NCBI RefSeq assembly: GCF_015706575.1
Contig: NW_024037072.1
Span: 28,087,162-28,151,161 of the forward strand
DNA length: 64,000 bases
Direction of reading: 5' to 3'
From: Patiria miniata
Lineage: Eukaryota; Echinodermata; Asteroidea; Valvatida; Asterinidae
A model generated the notes under the pieces. The model saw only the letters and a program-made list of their open reading frames with translations. It was not told the origin of the DNA and searched no databases. Positions within the stretch are counted from its first letter, which is position 1. Every line of letters starts with the position of its first letter. Positions 1 through 9,700 of this stretch are shown here, one piece after another. The translations under genes and the position numbers were made by a program.

Positions 1-175
1 ACACTGTTTGAATTAGGAGCGGGATGCTTCTTGATATCCAAATGTCCAACTTATGTAACCTGTTATAACTATCATTGAATAACGCTGAAACCTGAAAGAT
101 CAAGTGCACGTTAACACGGAGGGGAAAAAAGTACCCCCCCCCCTCCCGCCCCCCCCCCCCCCCCTTCAACCTGCC
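1..175. repeat. duplicated segment with poly-C tract (partner at 1622-1722)
   Basis: GAATTAGGAGCGGGATGC, GAAAGATCAAGTGCAC and a long C tract occur here and again, in the same order but compacted, near 1630-1722. This shows that the tRNA region grew by local duplication beyond the tRNA units themselves. The C tract at about 135-165 is interrupted by T and G. Confidence 0.6.
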
Positions 176-391
176 GGTGTAGTATAAGAGACACACATAA
201 TAAGGCTTCAGCCTCAGGTTTTGATGGGGTTAATGACCGCTCTAATTCACAAACAGACAAAAACACACAATATTCTCGGCCACGTAGGCCTACGTGATGA
301 CCGTTTCACTTTGGATTCCAGTGGTTTTATAAGACTTTGATGTATGACCACTTAAAAAGACAAACAAAATCAATAAAATTTAAAGCTATGC

Positions 392-434
392 ACTGGTTCG
401 AACCAGGGACATCTTGCGTACAGAATCCTATGAT
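392..434 (-). pseudogene. truncated tRNA-like relic
   Basis: On the minus strand a GATTCTG acceptor-like end is followed closely by CCCTGGTTCGAACCAG, a T-arm with a box B-type loop. The D and anticodon arms are missing. Confidence 0.35.
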
Positions 435-524
435 TTTTATTTTTTTTTAATTTTTAAACGAGTAAATTGTCATGCCATTTGATTATAAAGCAGGAGAAGT
501 TTGCAAAATTTCGTTTAAAAGGGT

Positions 525-586
525 TGATTCCGCCCGGGCTCGAACCGGGGACCTTTCGCGTGATAACCGCTACACTATACGGAATC
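525..586 (-). pseudogene. tRNA-Val copy lacking the anticodon arm
   Basis: The acceptor strands and T-arm match the functional copies, but eleven bases including the anticodon are deleted and two bases (TA) are inserted after the acceptor. Box A- and box B-like sequences and a TTTT terminator remain, so a Pol III transcript without an anticodon is conceivable. Confidence 0.8.
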
Positions 587-664
587 CCAGGGAATTTAAT
601 TCAATGAAAACAATAATTATTCGCAGTGAAAAAAAAAATTAAAAGATCGCCTTTAAAAATGAGA

Positions 665-879
665 AATTCACTCTTTTCACGCTTCCTTCATAGGTATGCA
701 GGGCCTCGATCTGGCAACTTCACACAATGAATATAGCCGGTTCAGGGATTCCCGCGTCGGGTTCAGTAATTCCTGTGTATAGGCCTACACGGGAATCACT
801 AAACCGATTAGTTTTATTGTGTAAAGTTGCCAGATCGAGGCTCTGCATGCCTATGGCCGAGCGTGAAAAGAGCGAATTA
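665..879. mobile_element. foldback element inside the tRNA cluster
   Basis: Long inverted arms (AATTCACTCTTTTCACGC at the left, GCGTGAAAAGAGCGAATT at the right; internal GGCAACTT..CACAATGAATA arms match too) enclose a short GC-rich spacer. It has no coding capacity. It separates the two oldest tRNA units. Confidence 0.75.
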
Positions 880-943
880 TTACTCCTCCCGTGTTGAAAA
901 CAGGATCACGTTCGCACGACACCAACGCTATATACGGAATCCG
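878..943 (-). pseudogene. eroded tRNA-like relic
   Basis: It shares the GATTCCGTATATAGCG start and the GGAGTAAT end of the relic at 1176-1250, with a degenerate T-arm. It is probably the homologous unit of an older duplication. Confidence 0.35.
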
Positions 944-1014
944 AAAGTATTCAGCTGATGTTCAACGACCGTGGTTATAATTGGTGGTTACAGGAAAAAA
1001 TAATATCTAAAATT

Positions 1015-1087
1015 TGATTCCGCCCGGGCTCGAACCGGGGACCTTTCGCGTGTTAGGCGAACGTGATAACCGCTACACTACGGAATC
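1015..1087 (-). tRNA. tRNA-Val(AAC)
   Basis: 73 nt with discriminator A. Acceptor stem GATTCCG/CGGAATC, anticodon stem TTCGC/GCGAA with loop CTAACAC (anticodon AAC), T-stem CCCGG/CCGGG with loop TTCGAGC. Both internal Pol III boxes are intact and a TTTT terminator follows on the minus strand. The body is nearly identical to vertebrate tRNA-Val(AAC). Confidence 0.95.
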
Positions 1088-1175
1088 CCATGGAGTTTAA
1101 TTCAATGAAAACAATAATTATTCGCAGTGAAAAAAAAATTAAAAAAAATTAACAATCACTTTTTAAAAATGGAAA

Positions 1176-1250
1176 AATTATTCCTCCCGAGTTTGAAACG
1201 GGCCAATGTGTACGAGACAAACTTGATTGACACGCTATATACGGAATCCC
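1176..1250 (-). pseudogene. eroded tRNA-like relic
   Basis: A GATTCCG 5' acceptor strand, a CCCGTTTCAAACTCGGG T-arm-like hairpin and GGAAT at the 3' side resemble a strongly diverged tRNA-Val copy inside the tandem duplication. No anticodon arm can be assigned. Confidence 0.4.
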
Positions 1251-1329
1251 AAGGTAGTCGGCTATTCAGTGACCGTGGTTTAGTGGTAGTGACAAGAGAA
1301 ACCTGTAAAAAATAAAAATATCTAAAATT

Positions 1330-1402
1330 TGATTCCGCCCGGGCTCGAACCGGGGACCTTTCGCGTGTAAAGCGAACGTGATAACCGCTACACTACGGAA
1401 TC
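1330..1402 (-). tRNA. tRNA-Val(TAC)
   Basis: Same cloverleaf as the AAC copies but with anticodon loop TTTACAC, so anticodon TAC (reads GUA/GUG). All stems pair, the discriminator is A, and a TTTT terminator follows. Its upstream and downstream flanks match the copy at 1015-1087, so the two arose by a tandem duplication of about 315 bp followed by anticodon change, or by gene conversion. Confidence 0.92.
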
Positions 1403-1738
1403 ATATAGTCTGATGTAAGTATTACGAAGAACGAATTCATTATGAATACCGCAAAAGCACTTTGCTTTTGGTAATGAAACGTCTTCGTGGTTGAAAAGTC
1501 CCATGCTTCCCAAGTAACCAATAATAGTGAAGACTGTGCAAATTTAGCACTTTCTGTTACCGCAATTTGTTTAGGAGTTCTCCAAAATTATATATTCCCC
1601 TATAATGCCTAGCTTGTTCTAACTTTACGCTGCTTGAATTAGGAGCAGGATGCTAAAAACCGAAAGATCGGGTGCACATAGTTAAAACACGTGAAGAAAC
1701 AAGACTACCCCCCCCCCCCCCACGCCGAAATAAAAATG

Positions 1739-1802
1739 TGATCCCCCGAGTTCGAACCGCGGACCTTTCGCGTGTGAGGCGAACGTCATAACCGCTACAC
1801 TC
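1739..1802 (-). pseudogene. tRNA-Val(CAC) pseudogene ending at a MITE
   Basis: Anticodon CAC and T-arm are present, but the 5' acceptor strand is missing: homology stops at the shared bases CTACACT, after which the sequence is the terminus of a CACTCTAAAAACTGTG-type MITE. The D-stem also has a change (TTATGACG). It cannot form an acceptor stem. Confidence 0.8.
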
Positions 1803-1862
1803 TAAAAACTGTGTTTAGAAACACAATCTTGCTATCACTTTGTAAATATGCGTATATATAGA
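1798..1862. mobile_element. partial MITE of the CACTNNAAAAACTGTG family
   Basis: It shares terminus CACTCTAAAAACTGTGTTTA and the internal words ATCTTGCTATCACTTTGTAA with the complete copy at 4123-4347. It abuts the broken tRNA-Val(CAC) copy. Confidence 0.65.
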
Positions 1863-1903
1863 ACTTATACGTTGATACGTTCATGGAAAACCAGTCTAAA
1901 AGG

Positions 1904-1980
1904 TGATCCTGCCCGGGTTCGAACCGGGGACCTTTCGCGCGTGAGGCAAACGTGATAACTTCCCGCTACACTACAGAATC
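1904..1980 (-). tRNA. tRNA-Val(CAC) with enlarged D-loop
   Basis: Anticodon loop CTCACGC gives anticodon CAC. The acceptor pairs GATTCTG with CAGGATC (one G-T pair), the anticodon stem TTTGC/GCGAA has one wobble, and the T-arm is intact. The D-loop carries four extra bases (77 nt instead of 73 with discriminator). A TTTT terminator follows. Compensated acceptor changes argue for function; the D-loop insertion argues against it. Confidence 0.65.
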
Positions 1981-2079
1981 CGATGTATTTTGAAGTTTGA
2001 TAAAAGTAAACAGTCGTATATACTATCACTTGACTAAACAGGAGTAAAAAAAAAAAAAACCACACGCCTTAAAAAGGGT

Positions 2080-2152
2080 TGATTCCGCCCGGGCTCGAAC
2101 CGGGGACCTTTCGCGTGTTAGGCGAACGTGATAACCGCTACACTACGGAATC
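2080..2152 (-). tRNA. tRNA-Val(AAC), second copy
   Basis: Identical in its body to the copy at 1015-1087, anticodon AAC, discriminator A, followed by TTTTT on the minus strand. Its 3' flank (AACCC then T run) matches that of the anticodon-less pseudogene at 525-586 rather than that of the first AAC gene. Confidence 0.95.
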
Positions 2153-3630
2153 CTGTTGAAAAACAGAGTTGATATCTCATAATTATTTTGTGAGCGATTA
2201 AACATGGTCGTGCGTTCACCTTTGGACTAAAGATAATAAAAGCACGTTGGATGATGTTCGTGCATCTGATATGCGATTGATGCGACTTTTTGGTTGGTCG
2301 TGTTTTTGTTTGATATAATGACCGATTTATTGTGCATCTTGTCATCATCCCCGCTGCACGCGATGTACCTGGAAATTTTAGAGATGTTTCCCTCCCCTCC
2401 TCCGAAATCATGCCTTGATATAATTATGGACCCTCTCCTCGTCAACACCCAGTAGAGTAGACTGACTGGATGGATTAATGTATGAGCGCCCTCTATCAAC
2501 GGGGCAGAATGAAGCCAAGTTTCTCATCGTGTTGTGTGTTTTCTCCGGAAGGCCAGGCTGCAGCGCACTAATTCAAATGAGAATTTCTACGCGAGCTCAT
2601 TAGCATGAAAAGTGCCCCCCAGACTTTGTTTTGAAAAAGGAGACCGTTTGGCTTAAAAAGGTGGGATTGTGTAAATATAGCCGAGAATCAACTCCCATGG
2701 TTTCTGGCCTTTCATCTGTGGGCAGACTTGATAAAATTACGGTTGAAAATGGGTCCTATTTGCCAATAAAAGTGAAGGAATGGGAACGCCATCTGTAAAA
2801 TGGCTGCATGCAGGCTTTGAACTGTCACTTTTCGGGAGGTGATTTTGTTTTGGTGTGAACATTTAAAAATGGAATTGGCTAGTCTACCCAAAATTGAAAA
2901 GAAATTGAAAGATGAAGGACAAGACAATAATTTAAGTTTCGTTTGAGAAGCCCCAGTGATGTCGGCTTGCATGTTATTTGGCCCTGAACTTTGTTGATTT
3001 TACACTGTTTTCAATGGGGCTTGAATTAGTTCAGTACACTTGGAAGCGTAAAGCTGACATACTTTTTATAAGAAAAAAATTGCCCGAAAAGGTTGGTTAT
3101 AACCTAACGTTTTTTGGTTCGTTTTTAGAATAACAAAAAAACTTTAGATTAACCAAACTTCAGGCAACAGGTTTTTCTTTTGTGGTTAGCATTACGCTTC
3201 AATATATATAGTTTTACGATATATAATAGTATATATTTTTCCATCGAGGCGTAGATTCCCGTACTAAAGAAACACACGATCGACAAGCAATTTTTTTCTT
3301 ATTTGGTTACTCATCAAACGACGAGTAACCAAAAAATGTAAACAATGAGGGACAATTAAACAACCGGAGCTTGTTTAATTGAATAAATAAAACATACCCT
3401 TCTAAATGCCATGATTAAATTAATTGAGAGTCTGTGTATAGTCACCATACTTTACCGTGTAACTTGATATGATAGAACTTTGGGATGTTTTTGACATAAC
3501 AAATAATATTTGATGAGGTCTCCTTGTCAAAATTATAAAACATGTAAAGAATTCAACCTCAAATTTAGGGCCTGGCGTTTATTGTAGCAAAATCAGGTTT
3601 TATGTTTCCATTTAGGTTTATTTTTAAATT

Positions 3631-3710
3631 ATTGTTCAGATAATCCGTCATGCAGGGGAAGTTACTTTATACAATAGCGGGCGCAATACTTCCGCCATTG
3701 AAGGGGGCCT
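3631..3710 (-). mobile_element. fragment of GGCCCCCTTCAATGG MITE
   Basis: Reverse-complement copy of the element seen at 38447-38560 and 61053-61146: terminus CCATTGAAGGGGGCC, internal CAATAGCG and AGATAATCC. One end is missing. Confidence 0.65.
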
Positions 3711-4122
3711 TTGTGAGTGCACATGGATAGCGTGGTCGGAATGGTCTATTCAAGTGAGAGTCAAGAACAGCGCCACCTATAGCGCTTTTTCCCCAGATGG
3801 TTGCAGATGCCCCCAAATTGGAGTGAAACAATCCAAGGTTTTTTTTTCTTTAAAATAAAACAAAATGTCATAATTCGTCAGGAGAAAAAATGCAGTTAAT
3901 TCTTGTTTTACAAATCAGATAAATATCAATGCACTTTTTCCCTCTGTTCTTTTGATTGTATTTCCCTTGATTGAGGACGCTGATGCTGGACCCGGGATGC
4001 GTGGAAGGCGACCATCAAAGGCTCCCGAGAAGGCGTCGGCTGAAGACGACCTCTCGCATCAGTCACATTGATTGAGAACAGACTTTGATTTTGTGATTGG
4101 CAGTTGGATTTTTTATACACTA

Positions 4123-4347
4123 CACTGCAAAAACTGTGTTTAGCAATTAAACACTTTTCTAAACACTTTCTTGCTATCAGTTTGTAAACATGTTTAAATA
4201 TACTAAACGTGTTTAGAGTAAGAATGCATAGTGTTTAGCCATTGAACATTGATATTTAGGATTTGGACACGTGATGTTTAGCATCTAAACATGTTTACGG
4301 AGTGATAGCAAGATTGTGTTTAATTGCTACACACAGTTTTTAGAGTG
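4123..4347. mobile_element. palindromic MITE, CACTGCAAAAACTGTG ends
   Basis: The left terminus CACTGCAAAAACTGTG is mirrored by CACAGTTTTTAGAGTG at the right, and the pairing continues inward (TTTAGCAATTAAACAC against GTGTTTAATTGCTA). The middle is rich in GTTTAGA/CTAAAC words. No ORF. I could not define a target duplication. Confidence 0.8.
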
Positions 4348-6061
4348 TCATAATCCAACAGGCAACACACACACATAAACAAAAATCACCAAAACGAATT
4401 AATGAAATGTGTGTGTTTGAACAATGTGGTTTGTAATAACGTGCGTCTGTCGGATGTGCGGATACAATTTATGATTTCTCCTTTTTTTTTCTTCAAAAGC
4501 ATCATAAACTATAAAAAATTGTCCAAAAAAATCCCACGTGAGAGTGTGACTCATTAATCCCCCGAGTACACATAGGAGTTTGCTTGGCGACGTTGGCTAA
4601 CAAGAATCTTGCACAATCACACACCCGTATCACAACCAAATAATTTGTGGGGTATCACGCATTTCGTCACTACCGGTTGATTGAGTTTTCCCGAAAACAT
4701 AACAAAACCGCACAAAAGTATTATGTACGTGGCTTACCGCTCGTACATAGTTCAAATATTCGTGCTTTACGCGCGGTGGAACGCCGGGTGGAATTGGTCA
4801 ATTTATCTGTAACCAAAACCCATTGTGGGAAAACCAATTAGCAGTAATACATGTAACTAAATTCTTTGGCAAAAAAATTAAATTCACTGCCCCTTTAATA
4901 GACGAGATCACATTATTTTTTTTGGAAGGAAATTTTGGATAAAAGGAAAAATATATATACGTATATATTTTCGTGTATAAACATTGTATTACTATTAAGC
5001 TTTGTGTACAAAATATATTTTTTTTGGAAGTGAACAGCTGCGACGAAAATGCAACAAGCGCTGAAATAAGATCGAAATTCATTCAAAACAAAATTTAATT
5101 CACCTCCGTACTATACCGCATACCGTGCAATCATTAATACCATATGTTATGTACTGTATCGCAGTCAGTCCGGTGGTGCTCTGGTTATATACCATACATG
5201 TACAGCCTCTGAGAGATGGTCGGCATACAAGCAAGCAGACTGCCCGATGCATTGCCGCGCCGCGGCGTCAAATTGATTTCGGAAGTGACGTCATAAGGAC
5301 TGGAATCATTCATAAAAATATTACGCGCGCAAGCGCAGTGCCACACCTGTGGTTTACGCTGTGAATAGGTTTTCATGTTGAATTGTTTATTCGAACAACT
5401 TGCTTATCATAAGTCATACTCATTAGTTCCTTAGGTCAACATGAATTGCAAATTTCGCTTTTGATGGTAGGGTCGAAGTATAATTCAGACACACACAAAA
5501 ACCTTTTAACAGTTTCGACGTGAAATTTTAAGGAAAAGGTTTGCCCGTTTTACAGATCGATATTTTCAAGTGACACCATTTTTGGGATGTCTTAGATGGC
5601 AAACTTCCCGGTTTGTTTTAAATTGTCCATTTGTAATTGCATTTGGCCTTTGTTGTGAAATACCATTAAACCAAAAAGTATTTTTTTTTTTCATATTTCA
5701 GTACATCGATAAAAGAAATCACCATCAGTGACTAAATTATCAAAAGTGATCGAGACAGCTGCATGACACCCATGCAGAGAATATACAGGGTATAAATTGA
5801 TGGATTGAGTGTCTTAAGTCGAAAGTTTGTGATGTAGCATATTATTACCATGGAGGAATAAAACATAACTGTATATTTACTCCTCGATGGGCCTACGACA
5901 ATGTACTCTAATTCTACCTCCATGATTGTATTATGATGTACAGTACATGTACATGTACAACTGTTATAAACATGTACAGTAGGCTACACCAGTAGGCCTA
6001 GCCTGGTTGAGGCTGTACGGCTAGACAAAGTACAAAAATACTGACTGTATAGTACACAACA

Positions 6062-6069
6062 TATAAATA
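6062..6069 (+). promoter_or_regulatory. possible TATA box upstream of SPRED
   Basis: TATAAATA about 620 bases before the SPRED start codon. It would give a 5' UTR of about 590 bases if exon 1 is continuous. This is a sequence match only; a TATA-less start closer to the ATG is equally possible. Confidence 0.2.
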
Positions 6070-6687
6070 GGTGCAGTGTTTAGTTTGGCTCAACCCCTGA
6101 GTCGACCCCGAGGCGGTTAGGGTCAAAGCAAACATCCACTCTTTTTTTTCTCTCCCTCTTTCCTAACTGTGATTTGACTGCGCTGCTGGCTGATCGTTCA
6201 TGTAGATATGTGTACTGAACTAGGCCGGTGAATCGAATCGGAAAGCCGATATTCTACAAGGCCACAAAGAGGAAATGATTTGCATATGAAAAAGCTGACA
6301 TTGGAAGGGACTCGTTAGGAAGTTAATCCGCTGGCCACTAGTTAATGAAGCCGGTACCACAAAGTGGTCCAAATTCGTTCCTGAATTGGGTTTTTGTTCA
6401 TTCGCCGGACGTTTTGGGCGGTATTGGAAAGGATAGAAAGTGGCAACTTCAGATGTGACGTTTGTGGGAAGTGGATGTTGGAACTACTTTATTACCGCGC
6501 AACATCCTCTGTGTGTGTGTGATGAGGAGATCATTTCCTCATGTGTGAATCACCCCGCTTATCCATGCATGGAGTTGATGATAATGTCGGGGAAGGAAAA
6601 TCATGGCTCTAGTCCCCCGAACTCGAGAAAAATGTCCCAAATAACTCGACATGATCGGAATAAGTAGCGTGGAGGATAACGAGGAAG

Positions 6688-6710
6688 ATGGAGGAGAAAC
6701 GTGTAGACGA
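6688..6710 (+). CDS. SPRED: SPRED coding exon 1 (start codon, 23 nt coding)
   Basis: It encodes MEEKRVD plus two bases of the next codon and ends at a GTGAGT donor. The ATG has A at -3 and G at +4, and an in-frame TAA at 6661-6663 excludes a longer N-terminus in this frame. Joined to exon 2 it reads MEEKRVDE-DSCLIRVKA, which aligns in length and character with the acidic N-termini of vertebrate SPREDs (SPRED2 begins MTEETHPDDDS). The phase (2) is what exon 2 needs. This start is inferred from the sequence; no transcript was available. Confidence 0.82.
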
Positions 6711-9700
6711 GTGAGTATATCGTGTGGATACAAAACTGGGGAAATTATACCGTAAAGCCATGTCGAAAGTAGGGGGTCAGTTTGGGTCCAGAACGTGGCA
6801 AGAGAGTCACACAAGTTAGTGCATACGGTTAACTGCGAGTTCACATGGATTAAACCTGAAGGAGTGAACAGTGAATGGCAGTGACAGTTTACTGGATCAC
6901 AAAATCTGCCTAAAAAAAGAATGAATATACCCGAACAGAGACTAAATGGGTACAGAAATGCGTGCTTTCAATACGGATAAACATAGCCGATAGCCATGCC
7001 GAATTTAGCCCTACTGTATGTGTATACAGTATAGCCATGCATAGCATAATACACGGTGTACTGTTAATGTGTTATGCATACACAATTTACAAGTCATAGC
7101 CTAGGCCAACATAAGCCAGGTAAAACTGTTGTGTTGGTAATGGACATGATGAATGGTTGGGGTCAGTCATGCTCATCGACAGCATGGAGGAATAACAAAA
7201 AGATTCATATTGTTCAGTTGTTAAGTGGATCTATAATAAAATAACTGGAAAATTAAGGTATTTTCACATTTTGACAGTTTGCCTGCCAAATCTGAGTGAC
7301 ATGTCTAGGACTACAGTCGTTTTCCTAGTTCCGGATAGCAAACATCATTCAGGCTGCTTTCGGCTCAACTACTCCACGAATTCAAGTGACATTGATTAAA
7401 AAGTTTACCTTGAGTGATGGAGAGACCACAAAATAATTTTCAAAATTTAAGCTTTTTTTATTTTGATTTTACGACGTCAAAAGTACCGATGTCACTTTTC
7501 CTACCGGGTAGTTCCGGATCGGTTCAATCAGTTCTGAATCGATCAAAACTGCTTCACGCGAAAAAAAAAAATCACCCGAGAAAATTTTTTTCAGCCAGAA
7601 CCAACAGAATCAAGCATATTTTCTGATATTTAGTATTATTTCATTTTCCAAAAATAGTTCATTCAAGAGAATTCCAGCAAATTTTAAAAAGAGAAAAAAA
7701 CATAAATGATTTTGAAACTTTTGTCTGCAGCGCAACAGCTCGAACTCGCGCACGGACCAAAAATCTTTGACCCAGCACAGAATACGTTACACAAAATCGA
7801 TTAACGCGCGTGTAGTTGGGTCGTAAGTGCACGCGCTATCCGGAACTAGGCAAAAGCATACGGTGATTCGTTGGCGAATTTTCAAAAATTAGAGACTTTA
7901 CAACTTATTTTGATTCAACAAGCATTCGATGGAAGAGTTTATACGAATGTAGTGTATGAACAAAATATTCAATTTCACACGGTACAAGTGATATACCGAG
8001 GAGAAAATTTATCGTCGATTCGCAACTCCCGCGATTTTCTACAAACCGTCCAAACATGTTAAATTAAAACCCTAACTCCCCAACTCCCTTCAATATACTT
8101 GGAACCTTCCTCATCCTTGCAAATTCCAACACTCTGTGCTATTAAACTGTGCACTAAACAGCTGGACTCCACCAAACCCTCGTGTTGGAGTTTGGCTAGT
8201 TGGGGATCATTAAGGTTAATACAAAGTGAATATGGTGAAGTAAGTCCCTATCTGAGTAACTGCTCACATTAAAATAATGATTTTTTTTTACATTATGACT
8301 TCAACTGTTGCCAAGTTCTTGAGGACCAAATCATGTGAAAAGGGAATCTTTGGTCCCAGTCATGAGCGTCGCACTTGCCACTTGGAAGATTCCCCCCCCC
8401 CCAAAAAAACAGAACAGAAAAGAGTGAAGTCAATAATGTACTGTTATTTAATGTATTATTAGGTAATAGATAGCATATCTAGCCCCCCTCCCATTTCTCA
8501 TTTTTTTCCACAACTGGTGAGTGATTTGCTCCCCCCCCCCCCCCAAAAGTTTTGAAAATCCTTGTTACATTGAAAGACAATTTTGTGTTTAAGTGCTGAG
8601 AATACAAACAAAACCCAGATTACCTTGAGTTTCATAATGTAACGCATAGAGCAGTATAAAAGTATTGCAGTGCAACTGATACCTGGAAGCAAAACATATG
8701 TCTCAAACTTGAAACTCTCAAGTGTGAGAGTGCCTAGTTTGAAAAGTTTTGTCTTCAACAATTTGAGTATTGTTTGCTAAAGTACTGAGTTGAAATTTTA
8801 ACATAAGTAATAAGCAGGTACAAAATGTGAAATGAACTTCTCTGAGGTGCTTTTATCAAAAATGAAGATATTTCCAAATATGCCACAGAGGGAAATTTGT
8901 AATAGAAAGTCGTATCCACTCTGAGGGATCCCCGTTTGCTATTTCCCAAGTTTACAGTATTCTAGCATTGTGACTTTGGTCGTGATCACTGGCTACATGG
9001 CATGTACAGGTTTATGGCTTCTGACTAGTGCCCCTTGAATAAAGACAACAATTTGATAAAATGGGGGGACAGGCAATGAACGTGGGGCTGGATAGTTCAG
9101 TTGGTTGAGCACTGGAACGACACTCCAGTCAATTTCTTTGTTCAACTTGAAAAAAAATGAAGATATTTAGGTAAACATGGTAAAGAGAGAATATTGATTT
9201 GACAGTTTGCCAATGACAACTTAATAAGCAAGTTTCATTCAGTTAGGCCCTAATCCCCACAAGTAATTTTGTATTTGGATTGACCTTGAAATTGACACAT
9301 TAGACACAGTTTGACCAGAAGCTAAGAAGAAATTTGAAACAGCTCCTTAATTTTTATTCTCTGTTTAGTGTTTACCTTTATTTTAATACTGCCAGGTTGT
9401 TTGACTAATTTTTTTTTTACAACAAACGGTACAGTGTGTTGACACAATTCTTTCATCACGGACATTTTAATCCTCGAAACTTCAGGAAATAAGACACAAT
9501 TCTCACTTTACTTTAGGCAGAGTAAGCATTATCTGGAAGACTGGAAGTGTTATGTTCACTCATTTCCACCTGTGGTTTGAAAATACAAATGTACGTGTGT
9601 CTCCCGTATCTTTGCGGAATTTGAATTTTGCACTAACTGCCGATCTTGATCAAACTTTTCTTTTGGGAAATACATTATGCCTTCCAGTATGGTTTTGTTG

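Larger units (their letters stand above)
2153..6661. other. upstream region of SPRED without recognised genes
   Basis: Apart from the two MITEs listed separately and a short TACATG tract near 5940-5980, I see only AT-rich sequence with scattered stops in all frames. A CG-rich patch lies at about 5250-5340. Confidence 0.6.
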
